A DNA stretch of 64,000 nucleotides from Geosiphon pyriformis (Eukaryota > Glomeromycota > Glomeromycetes > Archaeosporales > Geosiphonaceae): the NCBI GenBank assembly GCA_016748015.1, contig JAAOMT010000040.1, positions 632,028 to 696,027 on the forward strand, given 5' to 3'. The translations under genes were made by a program, and so were the position numbers. Below, one piece after another: positions 14,191-26,621 of the stretch. The notes beneath the pieces were generated by a model. The model had not been told where the DNA came from and searched no databases. It saw only the letters and a program-made list of their open reading frames with translations. Numbering within the stretch: the first letter of the stretch is position 1; each line of letters starts with the position of its first letter.

Positions 14191-14599
14191 TTCAATAAAA
14201 AAATATTAAACTAACATATAGTTCTATAAAATTTGAATTTGCCGCGTCTTTAATTACAGTTCTCATCTTTTAGATTATCATATATTACACTAAAAATGCA
14301 AATTTAAATATAAAAATAAAAATAATAATCAATAATATTTACATAATTTTTACATAAATTTTCTAAGAAATGTATGATTTTCTTTTTTTTAAAATCAAAT
14401 TTTCGCAAGATTGAACAATTTAACGTGATTAAACTTTATTTTAAACCTTAAAGTTCCCATTCTGCTACGTTAATTGGTAGCCATTATTTTTACGATTAAA
14501 AAACCGTGATAGGACCTTGGATATAACACAACAATTCGATGTTTTCTTAAGATCGTGGAAAAAAGTTGAGTCTTCAAATACTGAAGGTGAAATAGGAAT
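14191..14599. other. intergenic sequence between S-family relics
   Basis: AT-rich with a slightly more complex patch at 14440-14580. No gene could be supported. Confidence 0.4.
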
Positions 14600-14765
14600 T
14601 AGTTCAATACCTCAAAATTCTTTATTTTATTTGAAATAATATTCCTATTCTACGAAAAGATAGTTAGAACTTTTTTATTTTTTCTATCCTTTGAATAATC
14701 AATTGGGTGGGCGGTGTATACCATTGATTGATGCTAGAAATTTCTTGATAATTAAAAAACTTATT
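14600..14765 (-). pseudogene. decayed S-family exon 1 fragment
   Basis: Read on the minus strand this resembles exon 1 of S1. The plus-strand blocks ATTCTACGAAAAGATAGTTAGAA and CCTTTGAATAATCAATTGGG parallel the S1 sequence at about 12360-12385 and 12560-12580. Small indels destroy the frame. Confidence 0.5.
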
Positions 14766-14769
14766 TTAA

Positions 14770-15550
14770 GTTAAATCAGAATCAGAAATGGAATTTTTTT
14801 ATTATTCGCTTTTTTAGGTCGGGCTAAATTTTAAATCACCCAATTATTTAAAAAAAAAAGTATAATCTTTTTCGAAATCGGTAAATAATATAAGAATGAT
14901 TTAAAATTCATATAGAAAAGCAGCTTTATTTTGTATTAAAAAATAGCAACAAGACAATGAAGGACTTTTAATCATAAAGGATATAATTAATTTAAGTTAA
15001 ATTGCATATTAAAACAAATAGTAAATTACTTAATTATAATTATATATTGTATTGTTGTATTTTTATCTTAATTAATAATTATAATTGAATTTAATAATTA
15101 TCATTAATATTATTATTTTAAAAACATTATATTTATTTGAATGTATTAATTATAGCCTAAAAATATGCCAAAAAAATATTATATATTAAATAATACTTTA
15201 TTTAAATCCTTAAAAATCAACTAATTTACTTTGTAATCAAATACCTTAACTATATTATCAAAACTATTCTTCAATATAGCTGTTTTATTTAATACTTATT
15301 TATTATTAGTTTTAATTACACTTATCTTTTTTGTATTAGTCTTAATCTTCTTACAAGTTTTATAATTTTTAGCTTTACTAATTTGCAATTTTTTTAAAAT
15401 TTTAAGATCTTAACATACCACTTTTTAAACAAAAAACTCTTAACCTATATTTTATAAAAACTATTATTATTATTATCTTTTATATTTTCATCTTTGTATT
15501 TAAGTATTAAATTTTTTAATTGTCATATTTAATCGATTTAAAAAAATTTA
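14770..15550. other. AT-rich intergenic sequence
   Basis: Low-complexity A/T sequence between two S-family relics. Nothing else was recognised. Confidence 0.4.
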
Positions 15551-15554
15551 ACAA

Positions 15555-15680
15555 AATACTTGAGATACTAATAATGCAACAAAATAAAATAATCATACTT
15601 CAATATTATAGAAATGACTATGTCTTATTCTTTAAGTTTATACCAAACAGTTTTTCTAAATGAAAATAAAAATTAAGTAA
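15555..15680 (+). pseudogene. decayed S-family exon 1 fragment, plus orientation
   Basis: Closely matches S2 exon 1 at about 44245-44370: AATCATACTTCAATA, CAGTTTTTCTAAATGAA and AATAAAAATTA occur in order with near-identical spacing. Most differences are C-to-T or G-to-A relative to S2, and stops are present (TAG and TAA). This is an AT-drifted dead copy. Confidence 0.7.
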
Positions 15681-15684
15681 AATA

Positions 15685-16130
15685 TATATAAAATTTATCA
15701 TATTTATTAAAAAAATTAATAAACTATAAATATTTTAAAAGCTTTATACTTAATTAAATATAATAATAACATTTTTTAATAAAAATTAAATTTTAATATT
15801 GGGAAAAAATTTTGGTTTTACTTTATTAGAGATTTTAATATAATAATATGATCTTGTATATTAAATTTCTAATATAATAACATGTACTACTTATATTAGA
15901 TCATAAAAATATTGTATTAATTTAAAATAACTTTTTGTAATAACTTACTGGACTTACTGAGAATTCTTATACAAAAACTTGTTTCTGAATTATCGTTATA
16001 ACCAATTAGTTATTTTGTTTTTAAATGTTTTTTGCCATTAATGCGATAGTTTTTGAAAATATTTTCAACACTAGGATTATGCTAATTTAATATTACTATA
16101 GAAATTACTATTCATGCCATTTAATTTTGA
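15685..16130. other. AT-rich intergenic sequence
   Basis: No recognisable feature. It lies between the S relic and the GC-richer coding island. Confidence 0.4.
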
Positions 16131-16134
16131 GATG

Positions 16135-17100
16135 ATATTGTCATATGGATGTGCTATAACAAAACCAGACAAAGTGAACATGTGACATCATTAGTAGTGG
16201 CTTGATAAAAATTTTTGAGTCTCGAAGTGCAAAAATGAATGATATTGGTAAAGTCTATTGTTGTTTAGAGGTGCTCAACATTTTCTTTACAAAGTACTTG
16301 TACTTGTTTATTTTTTTATAGATATGTGTGGCTTTTTTACAGCAAATGTGAATGATCTTGAAAATTGGACTCATCGCAACATTGTCGATGCATACATGAA
16401 CAAATATGATTCAAATCCACAAATATTTTTTGGCAAGATTTTATAGGGATTTACAAACAATTCAAAAAAACGCATCCACGATGGAATCGGTGAAGCGGAA
16501 GGCAGAGGAACTCACGATGGATTTGCAGGAAAGTACATGCTGCAGATATTACTCATGTTTTTAGGGTTTCAAGTAATGGATAAAGGTGAAGCTTACGAGT
16601 GGACACCTGAAAGAGGATATATGTCAGTGAAGACAAGCCACATCGCTTGCGAGGGGTGTGGTGATGAGTTGCGACTCGCGTTGCCCCTTGAACCAAACTG
16701 TTGTACCTTTTTTTTGGACCTACAGATCATTGTGTAATAATATTGCTATATTTCTACATAGGTTTGGACTCGAAATTATAAAACACATTATAAGGGTGAG
16801 GCCCAAGTCGAACTGATATATGGAGGTGGGAAACCGGAGATTTCATCTATGTAATTTTCTATACATCTTAGGCCCAGACAAATGCGGAGGGTGCTCTTAA
16901 AGCTGGCCAGCTGCTCAAGAACCATATGGAGGCGGTTATATTAAAAAGCACGCAGACTTTGAAACGGACGCGTGAGAATGATAAGACAGAGAACGCAGAC
17001 CCTGAAGAGCAAGAAAAATCTCGTCTGCTCAGAGACCAACTTCTTGAGAATCAGCAACTTGTGACAGAACCTCCATCTGCAAAGCTGGGTTTGGTATTCA
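16135..17100 (+). pseudogene. unidentified GC-richer coding island, probably broken
   Basis: Several coding segments lie in order on the plus strand: FTANVNDLENWTHRNIVDAY at about 16335-16390; a frame switch at a T-run near 16430 leading to ARFYRDLQTIQKN and a charged coiled-coil-like part (VKRKAEELTMDLQE); then VMDKGEAYEWTPERGY and HIACEGCGDELRLALPLEPN after a possible 33-nt intron; then KGEAQVELIYGGGKPE; then a polar helix (AEGALKAGQLLKNH, EEQEKSRLLRDQLLENQQ) up to about 17087. The composition contrasts sharply with the surrounding AT tracts. The T-run frameshift and one splice junction that does not keep phase (near 16850) suggest a decayed gene, although sequencing error or unusual splicing is possible. 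I do not recognise the family. The CxxC in the middle could bind metal. Confidence 0.5.
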
Positions 17101-17189
17101 TATTCTTCCTAGAGCAATCTGAAATATTGTTCTTAACGCTGTCAGCCAGAAAATGTTTATCAGTTGTAAAAAACTTTTTCTGAAAAATT

Positions 17190-19720
17190 GCAAATACTAA
17201 AAAATTTTTTGCATTAATAATTAGTTTAGAGATATTTTTATCTTTTTAAAAATCAAAAATTATTTAATGTTTGTGAATTTTTAACACAAATTACATAATT
17301 GTTTTGGCATTTTTTGGTTTGAATAACTTGCTAAATAATAAATTTAGTTTGTACATAAAAAAATCAACAAAAATTATTGAAAATTTAGACTAAACAAAAC
17401 TAAAACAAATTTTTAAAATAAGTTTAAAAAATTAATTTTGGCTAAATATTTGAATATTGTTAAGATTATAAATGTAATAAAAATTTAAATAAAATGTAAA
17501 ATTTGTTAAAAAATATTTTATTAAATAATAAATTTTTTTTGAAAACCAAATTTAAAAAATTTAATTACAATATTAATAAACTATTTTTAAAATTTTACAA
17601 TTAAAATCTTTTTGTATTCAAGCTTTTGCGATTAATTAAATCTAAAAACTTATTAAAAATAAATATTCTATTAAAAATTTAAGAAACCAAAAATTTGGTT
17701 ATAAAAAGTAATTTCTATGTATTATTTAATTTATGTTTAAAAAGCTTTATTAATTTGTAAAAAAGTTTTAAATTCTTGAAAACTCTTAGTTTTTTTAAGT
17801 TATATAGATAAAAAAAAATGCTTATAAATACAAAACCAATAGTATTAATTAACCTAACAAAAAAATTTTGTTAAAAATTTTATTAAATTAAATCTTGTAA
17901 TTTGTAAATCAATAATATTTTCCAAAAAATAACTTTTTTATTTTAAAAAGTACATTAATTCAAATTTTTATTTTTGTTGTTAGTTTTATAATTAAAAATT
18001 CTTTGTAAAAAATTATAATTTAATGAAATTAGCTGGAAAGAAGTTATAAAAAATTTATTAAGTTTTTTAGTCATATTTATAATATTAAAGTTAAAAAAAT
18101 TATAATTTATTTTAGTTTAATAGAAAAATAAAGAAAACCAACAAGTTTTTTGGTTATTAAATTGATTTTAAGCTTATTATTTTAACTCGTAAAGTTAAAT
18201 TTAAGATAAATATTATATTTTTTTGTTAATACTTTTATAAATAATATTATTTAGATTGGCAAAAATTAAACCACTATACAAATAATTTAAACATTATAAG
18301 CAATTTTTTTTGAATTAATAATATAGTTATATACAATAATAAAACAATAAATATTTTTATTAATTACAAGATTAAAAATGTTTTTTTTAAAAAATTAGTA
18401 AATTGTTTATTTTTGTTACTAAGTTTAAAAAAGCACACTAGTAACTTGTTAATAAAAAGTTTGTGTATTTTTAGTTTAAATAAAAACTCAGGCTAATATA
18501 ATTTTTTTTTAATAAAGTATTTAAGAAAACAATATTAAATAACCAATTTTGCTATTTGTTTTTAGTTGTTTTACATTTTATTATTAGTTATTATACTTAA
18601 TTAAATTTTATATTTAAAAATATTTGCAATAAATAAAACAGATTAATTTATAAGATTGTGACAATTCTGGAATTTTTAAATGTTAAAAGCATACTAAAAA
18701 GACTTTTTGAATATAAATTTCTAAATTTTCAAATTTATAAATAGAGATTCTATTATTTATTGTGTTATTTTATCAAATTTTTAAGTAATTTTATTAATTA
18801 AAGTGGTAAAAATTTTTGAATATACAATTTTTTATTTGTTAATGTTTTTATATATGTTTTTTACTTTTATATTAAAATATTAGTATTTAATATAATTGGA
18901 AAAATAATCTATTTTAAGGCTATTTAGTTTTTAAAAAGGTTTAAAATAACTTTTACTTGCCAATTACGAATAAAAAAAAGTGTTTTATTAAGAAAAAACA
19001 TTATTGTATGACAATAAAAATAATCAAAGCATAATTTAACTTAATAAGTGAATTGAATTAATAAAGATTTAATGTGTAAGATGAGTTTCATAAATATCTC
19101 AGTTGCTATTTTTTTCAAAAGGTAACAAAAGAATCTGAAATTAAAGAAATAGTCAGTATTATTAATAAAAAATAATACACTAGTATAATTTTATTTTTCA
19201 TATATTAATATTTTTAGAATTCAATATCAAATATCAATTGGATTTTTCAATAAATGTTTATTTAATATACTTTAAAAAAACAAAAAATTATAAAAATCAA
19301 GAAAAGAAAAGAGAAAAAAAGAAAATAAAGATTTAATATTATTGTATTAATTTTTGTTTTAAATGAATTTGATACGAGTGTGAATTCTTGTCTGAACCAA
19401 ATTTTCTACAGTTTTTGAAGAGTCTCACTATATACTTTTAAAAAAGGATCAATGATCAAGTTAGTGATCACATCAATGACTAATTCTAATATAATGACAT
19501 CTAATACATGTGACTAACTATAGCTAAATAATAAATAAATTAAAAATTAAAAGTTTTAACCCTAACAATATGATAAATCTTTTCTCTAAAGAAATAAATT
19601 TATACAGTCCTAGTAGAAATTAATAGCTAAAACCTTTTTAAACACAAACCCAAGGAATATTATATTTGAAATACGTTAATATAAATGGTATAATATACAT
19701 AAAACTAATAAATAGTATAA
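17190..19720. other. long AT-only tract
   Basis: About 2.5 kb of nearly pure A/T sequence with no coding signal or clear tandem repeat. Confidence 0.5.
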
Positions 19721-19724
19721 TCTC

Positions 19725-19965
19725 CTGCTTGAATATGGGCAAGCATCCTACGAAAATTTGTAAATACCTCCTTCTTCTCCTCTGGAAGTTTGCTCATTCT
19801 TTTACTAGCCCAATAAAATCCTCTTGAAACTTAATCAATTTTGCAAAGTATAGCAAAATAACGCTGATGGGAGCAAAGTGGAACACCAGCTAGTTTTTTA
19901 ATTTCGGTTGTATTGTAGTGACGATTGCATCAAAAGTACTTTACAGCTTTACCGTTTTTAATTTT
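19725..19965 (-). pseudogene. unidentified decayed coding remnant
   Basis: On the minus strand a frame with normal residue composition is readable through two stops. It contains CNRHYNTTEIKKLAG, then VPLCSHQRYFAILCKID, then RMSKLPEEKKEVFTNFRR. It could be part of a transposon or host gene, and I cannot name the family. No upstream or downstream exon was found. Confidence 0.4.
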
Positions 19966-19969
19966 ACAG

Positions 19970-20940
19970 GGTTGAGATGCATTAGGTAAGTGAAAATAGA
20001 TAAAAAAGATAACGGCATGAATAAATGGGAGATTTTGTGATATCAGGGTTGACCAAAAAATAACATTTACACATTGGCCTTTTTTAGAAGGAGGTTAATA
20101 ATGCGACAAATTTTTCTAATGGTGTTGCCATCATTATTTTCTGCCAAAATTGCAATACTAACATTTAATACTAATAAATTGTGTTATTTTACTCGAGTTA
20201 ATTTTTTTTAAAACATTAAATGCTTGTAAATATTTACACTCTAAGATGAAAATTAATTTTTTTTCTCAAATTTTTAACCCATTTAAAATTTTCAATTCGA
20301 AAATGAAAGCAATTTTTTGTTCAGATAAATGTAGTTCTAGGCTCACAAACATTGCTGTGAATTTTGGAAAATGAGGGGATATCTTCAATATCCTTTATAA
20401 AAAGTAAAAAAAAAAACTTTAGGCCATTTATCTAATAGCACCACCCAAATAATCGGATTAGGTTTAATTTCTAGAAAATATTTTACTTTTTTACTTAACA
20501 AAAAATGATAATAAAGTATCCTTACTTTAGGAATATGTGAAAAAATGTGAAAAGGTTGTAAAGTTATCGAGGCAACTCTCCAATCTAATCTTGTTCATCG
20601 TACGAGTTGCCAACTTGATTGAATTTCACTAATTTTAAGAATTTAGCAAAAAAAAAAATTTTCGGGCTTTTCTAAAATATTATTAGAACTAATATATTTC
20701 TCTCTATAAAAATACTAATTTTTTTTTTAAGAAATCTCTTGTCAATTGGGTCAATGATTCATATCGAAGTATATCATAAATCTAAAATAGAAATTAAAAT
20801 TATTTGTCTAATAAAACCGTCGCAGGTTTGTTTTATTTTGAATCTAAAAATAATAAAAACATTTGATCAAAATACAGGGTATAAAGATTTTCTTTGGTTT
20901 AAAATCATATAAAATATTATCGCTTCTTCACAGTTTCTAA
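19970..20940. other. intergenic sequence downstream of lipase L1
   Basis: AT-rich, moderately complex sequence with no supported gene. Confidence 0.4.
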
Positions 20941-20960
20941 AAATTTTGAAAATTTTAAAT

Positions 20961-22492
20961 TTAAATTCTACCAATAGGATAATAATTTTCGCAATTTCCA
21001 AATGTCACTCCAAAATAAGGACCGAAATGAGCTCTTGTTCCTTTACCATCAGTGTCTAAATTGCATCCCTACAAAAGGAAGATAAATAAATAAAACTATT
21101 TTTATATTTACTTAATAGCAATCTTAAATAATAAATTAAATTAGTTTTCTATATAAAAGCCTTTTTATAATAAAGACCAAACTTACAGGATTTTCGACAT
21201 ATTTTTTTTTATCATTTAGGTAAAATCCTTGACATTCATAGATAATTTCATAACCTTCACGAAGAAGTCTGGAAGAATCAGGATCATCGCAATTACAATT
21301 CCTATCTTGAATCCAATACTCAGTCCCAGGGTGCATATATGATTTACCATCGATTGATTTTTTTGGAAAATGGGGAAAATAGTCATTAGTATGTGTTATC
21401 CTGTATGCTTTAAGATTAACCATTCGCTGGAATTGGCCTGCAAACTGAGAATCTCCCGAACGTGGAGAGCCAAAAGTGATAATAGTAATATCAAGATTTT
21501 CATGAAATCTCAGCTCACTTGACATTAACAAGCCGTATACTTGGGCATAAACTAATATTATAATTAAAATATATAATTAAGACCCCAGCTTTAAAAATTT
21601 TGTTTTAAAATAAATGAATTAAAATATTTATAATTCCTTACATCCACCAATACCATGTCCAGTTAAAACAATATGAATTGGATTATTCGCTTCTGTTCCA
21701 TTTTTTAATATGTTTACAGCGGCTCGTATTCTTCCGTCAAATGATTGGAAACAATCCTCTGGCCATGATTTCCACCAATGTGAATCAACTTTGAATTTAT
21801 CCAAATTAGGGTGCAATATTCCTAGTTTATACTTGGTTTTTTCCATTTGGTTTCTAATCATTTCTGGCCCTATTCATTAAGAAAATATGAGAATTTTTTT
21901 AAAATTAGAGACTTTTCAAGTGTAAAAATAAAAACTTTTGAATATATTTAGTTAAAAATGCCTGCAATTATTTTAGAGACTTTCCTCTAAAAATTCCAAT
22001 AATTCTTCCCAAATTAATTTCAGTATAGACTCTGCCTAATCGAATCATTTTATATGTGAAAGGAATAAGCGATTTGACTCTAGTATGAAAAAAAGTTTCA
22101 AAAAAACAAATTTTTTACTTAAAAGTTATCTTACCTATAAAACCTCTACCAATTATATATTCATGTTCTCTATTACAATAGAGTTCATTTGTCACATATG
22201 CCATGCTTTTAAAAAGTTGAAGAATCCCGTAATCTTTTACCAGCGTTTTAGGTAATGCGACTTTTCTTTCGAATCCACCACTACTTATTAAGAGTAGTTC
22301 TTCTTGATTATTATGTTGAAAGATTTTTTCTCGGCGCTTAAAGTTTGATTTTAGTGGGAAAAAGCTTTCATAAAATTTGGTTGCGTTCATTTTTTTTGAT
22401 AGTGGAGCAAATTTTTCTGTGTGATCTTTGAGAAATGAAGAGCAAATGATTAGAAGAGAAAAGAAAAAAAATTTCAATATATTTTGTAGCAT
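20961..22492 (-). CDS. L1: secreted class 3 lipase-like protein, nucleophile lost
   Basis: Minus-strand exons 22492-22135, 22077-21981, 21869-21642, 21551-21187 and 21068-20961. The ATG at 22492 starts a signal peptide (NILKFFFFSLLIICSSF). The N-terminal prodomain-like part is followed by a lipase core. IIGIFRG corresponds to the V(I)VAxRG strand. HIVLTGHGIGG is the nucleophile elbow, with Gly replacing the catalytic Ser of GHSxGG. TFGSPRSGD follows, then TNDYFPHFP with the presumed catalytic Asp, and AHFGPYFG with the presumed His. L2 and L3 have the same organisation. Exons 1-2 join in phase only at acceptor CTAGAG. The exon 2-3 junction is one base out of phase with every GT-AG pair I tried, so the gene may be broken or use an unusual donor. 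Catalysis of ester hydrolysis seems unlikely. Confidence 0.72.
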
Positions 22493-22559
22493 GATTTTTT
22501 TCAAAAAGACCAAGTCTTTGTTTAAGAGGAATTTAAAAAACTTCAAAGTAGTACTTTCT

Positions 22560-23725
22560 ATAATGAGGATTTAATGAAACTAGTACGGAAAATCATTTTT
22601 CGATAACCAAAAACTGAAAATAATTACATAGTATTGACTATTTATAAAATATGAGAATAACCCAAACACTAATTGTTTATCTTCAAAATAAATAGCTATT
22701 AACATTTGTAAAAAAAAATTTATTGTAAAGCAAAAAGTTAATAATTATAAATAAATATTAGTTTAAAAAATTTATTTATTTTTTTATTTATTTTAATATT
22801 TAATGTTATTTAAACCACTATTATAATTTGATATATTATCAATTAGTAAAAAAATTAAGAAAATATTTTGGTTCTTTAAAATTTCTTTAAACATTATTAT
22901 ATATTATAATTTTAACAAAGTTTTCAATTTCAATTTTTATTTATTCATTTATTAAAATTAAAAAAAAGTACATAAATTTAATAAAAAAAAACTAAAAAAA
23001 CTAAAAATATTGTAATTTAAAATGAAAAAATCTTCTGTTAATGGCTTTAAAACTGTTTAACTTATTAAAAAAGATAAATTTATACTGTTTTTTAGTTAAA
23101 AAATTCTTATTTTTTATATTATTTATCATCAAAAAATTTATTAATAATAATATAAATATTAAAAATTTATTTTAAAGAACTGCTATATTATATTATAAAT
23201 TTTATTGTTTAACTTTAAATTAAATTAAATTAAATTATTACAAAAAATTATTAGAGTTTTATAAGATTTATAAAGTAATTAGGTTTAATTAAAACAATAT
23301 TAATTTGATAAATTTGTAGTTTAATTTTTTTTTATATTTAAATTATAAAAATATATCTGATTATTTAAGTATTAAAAATTTAATTTTATTATATTACTAT
23401 TAATAAAAATATATTAAATAACAATTATTTAATTATAGCATTTGTGTTATTTTTTCTTAACAATTATAAACTAAATTCTCAACTTTCAAAAAATTATTAA
23501 CTGTTATTTCATGAAATTGATTACATTAATTGAATTACTTACTTATTCAATTTATTTTTTGTTTAAATTTTACTTAATTATTTCTATTGTCATATATTTA
23601 TTATTCTTATTGCTATTTATTAATATGTTACTTTAATCTGTAACAATATTATTTAATTTAAACCAAAACAAAATAAACTTTGATATCTTGCATTATTTAT
23701 TTATTTTTTATTTGTGATAGTGGTT
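22560..23725. other. AT-only tract upstream of L1
   Basis: After about 100 bases of probable 5' flank, the sequence becomes almost pure A/T. No coding signal was found. Confidence 0.5.
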
Positions 23726-23729
23726 CAAT

Positions 23730-24070
23730 TACTACCTAACACAATACATACATCAGACATACTCATGCTTTTGCTATACGTAACCAGCCACCCAAGCTAC
23801 CCTTTTTAACTAAAATAACTTGGCTCACGCTATCAGGTAAACACAGATCAACGAGCAAGGAACCAAAAACCAGGTAATTGACATCACACAGACCAAAATA
23901 GATTAACAGCTCTTTGGCAAACCATTCCTACGTACATCGATCAGCCCAATTTCTCATACGCCGACTTTAACTTTGCATTAGGAACCCAAATCATGGACAA
24001 GTCCCACAATGTTGGCAGAAGCCAACTTGGAAGGCGCGAAGATTCCCATAGATTCGTTATACTAGGTTTT
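23730..24070. other. isolated GC-rich island of unknown nature
   Basis: About 340 bases with much higher G+C and strong C-over-G bias on the plus strand, embedded in AT-only DNA with sharp borders. On the minus strand short open stretches exist (for example GIFAPSKLASANIVGLVHDL), but stops follow. It could be a transposon fragment, a non-coding RNA gene or a transferred segment; I cannot decide. Confidence 0.4.
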
Positions 24071-24074
24071 AAAC

Positions 24075-24745
24075 ACTATATCCTTGGCAACCGTTGTATT
24101 ATAAGTAAACAACAATTTAAATAAAAAACAACCAAATCTCGAATGTCTCAATGATGCAATGTAATAATAAATTTTTACTTTAAACAAACAAATTATTGTT
24201 TTTTGTAATAAAATTGTTCAATATTACATATCAAAAATATAATTTGTGTTTTTTACTATATTGCAAAATTATAAAACCAAAATAAACAAGATAGATAAAA
24301 AAATTTATTAATTTATTAAGTTATTAAATACTAAAATAGCTTGTTAAATAAGCTATGACATTATAATAATTTTATTAATAAAATAAATATTAACTGATTT
24401 GTAATCTGAAACAAGAGCTTTTCATAGTTATAATTTTTTAATAATAAAATATAGTTTTGTTAATATTAAAGATTTATGATACAAAATTATATTCATTTTG
24501 GTTGATTCAAATATATTTTATAAGTAATTTTTATGGAACTTAGTACCTTATTGTGATCGAATTTTGGTTTAATATTTATATAATATTATTATTATAAATT
24601 TATTTATTGTGGATAATAAAGCAAAAATTTACAAAATTCATAAACTAAATTGCTTGCAAAATTACTTTTTTTGGTCAGACAAAAATTTTATTTAACTTTA
24701 TTAAATAGTTGTTGTTTTTTAATTTAATATTAATTTCTTAAATCA
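24075..24745. other. AT-only tract
   Basis: Extremely AT-rich. It ends at an AG directly before the Sel1 repeats, so it may contain the remains of an intron or lost 5' exons. Confidence 0.4.
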
Positions 24746-24749
24746 CTAA

Positions 24750-25730
24750 GAGGCGGGCAAATACAAATCCACAATTCAATCGTGCACTTTGTTATCAAAA
24801 TGGATGGGGAACGACAAACGATGTGGAAAAAGCATTTGAACTCTATTTAAAAGCAGCAGAGGCCGGAGATATAATTGCACAAAAAAATCTTGTATGGTGT
24901 TATCTAAATGGAAGGGAAACGACAAAAAATGAGGAGAAAGCATTTGAACTTTATTCAAAAGCAGGAGATGCGGGAAATAAAAATTCACAATATAACCTTG
25001 GATGGTGCTATCAAAATGGATGGGGAACGATAAAAAACGTCATGAAAGCATTGGAGCTCTATTTAAAAGCAGAGGCAAACAACTTAAGTTATAATAGTAA
25101 TACTTTTGTTTAACTTCACTTGGGACGGGTCATTTAGCAATTCCAAAAGCGAGGTTTAAAATTTCCGGATAATTCAAAGGAAGAATTTTTAGATTCTGAA
25201 GCTTTCTTTAACCAGCTTTCAGATGAATGCAAGTGTCTTAAATGTGGAAACTTGGGTATAATCATTAGTGGATCTCCTATATGTCTATTTGGGATTTTGA
25301 CCAAAGTAATGAAAGTATATTTAACCCCGGCTTGCCGAAATGTCCAGAATGCTATCACACATTAAAAGATCCACTTTGGTGTACAGATTGTGAATCATCA
25401 CGACTTTTAAAGATTTGGCGAAGATGGAATAGTGGAAATGAGAATATTGATCAGTATATAGGATATACACAACAAATTTCTGAAAGTTGTAGGGGATGCC
25501 TGGAATGGATTTCTCCCGATGAGATCTTATCTCTAGATCAGGTAGGAATTGGAGGATTTAGCGTTGTTAAAGAAGGCATATGGGAGAGGGGCAAAATTTT
25601 ATTTTTGGATGAGAAAAATCAAAATTATGAGCGAATTGAGGTTACGAGAGTCGTTTTTAAACATCTTAAAAATAGCCAAAAGATGGAAAAGATCCATACA
25701 AATGAGGTATTTTCTTTTAAGAAATCTATG

Positions 25731-25766
<36 letters not shown>

Positions 25767-26620
25767 CTTTTTCTTTTCTAACACTAGAAAACGCGTTGAA
25801 ATAGTTCATTGCGTTAAATGTGCCTCTTAAAGATATATTCTTGAATGCTATGGAATGATAAAAGATCTTACAACCGATGAAGTTGTTATGATTTTACCAT
25901 TTGCAGAACACGGGGATCTCAGAGCTTTTCTCAAGAACAACAAAAACATTTTTACTTGGAATAATTTTTCTTCGTATTCTTTTTCAAATCGCCAGTGGCC
26001 TAAGGTTTATACATGAATCAGGACTGCATGGGGACTTAAATCTTGGAAATATACTTGTTTTAAAATCAAACCCCTTAAAAGTTGTCATTTCTGATCTTGG
26101 ATTCTGTCATCCTACCAATTACTCTCCAGAGTTCGAGAAAATTTTTGGTATTGTTCAATACCTAGCGCCCAAAATTTGTAGCTTATCACCTCATACGAGA
26201 TATAGCGATGTTTACAGTTTTGCTATAATTACCTGGGAAATTATTTCAGGAGAAAGACCTTGGAAAGATGTTAAAAAGCAATCTGACGTGATTGGTGGAA
26301 GACGCCCCATAATCGAAAAGCATACATCTCAGTGTATTCAGAAAATGATTAAAAAAAATGGGATTTTAATCTAGCTTGGCGTGATAGTGCAAAAAAACTT
26401 CAAGAGAAAGTTATTGCTGCTCGCGAGAATTGTAACTTAGAGGGGCTTGTCCGTGAAAAAAGATCTAATTGCGAAGAGGCACATGGTTATAAACATGATA
26501 TAACAAGATACACCTTTTTCAGATCTGGAATCTTCCATTATCTCAAGTTTCTAGTTCACAGATTCAGTAAACACTTTAAATTTGGTTTAATAATGATTTT
26601 AATTGTTTTTATTGACATTT
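24750..26620 (+). pseudogene. Sel1-repeat / TKL-type protein kinase pseudogene
   Basis: In order: three Sel1 repeats at about 24750-25080 (CYQNGWGT, AFELYLKAAEAGD, NLGWCYQNGWGT); a Cys-rich segment (CKCLKC ... SPICLF ... KCPEC ... WCTDC); the SGNENIDQYI linker; then a kinase domain. Visible kinase motifs are VGIGGFSVVKEG (Gly loop), VVFKHL (Lys of VAIK), HGDLNLGN (catalytic Asp kept, HRD Arg replaced), SDLGF (DLG in place of DFG) and SDVYSFAIITWEI. An intron with ATT repeats sits at 25707-25787. Stops near 25111, 25136 and 25828, and frameshifts near 25275, 25970 and 26355 (an A-run), break it; coding sense continues after the last as FNLAWRDSAKKLQEK. The type is strongly expanded in Rhizophagus-like fungi. 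The fragment at 4275-4885 is a second copy. Confidence 0.85.
25733..25766. repeat. (ATT)n in kinase pseudogene intron
   Basis: About 11 ATT units in the pyrimidine-rich part of the intron at 25707-25787. Confidence 0.9.
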
Positions 26621-26621
26621 A

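Noticed and set aside
23730-24070. tRNA-derived SINE with a B-box-like GGTTCAATTAC
   Set aside because: The match to a B box is imperfect, no A box at proper spacing and no repeat copies are visible in the window.
24776-24988. Minus-strand frame with repeated LLLLNKVQMLSPH-like units
   Set aside because: Antisense of the Sel1 repeats; the repetition comes from the plus-strand repeats.
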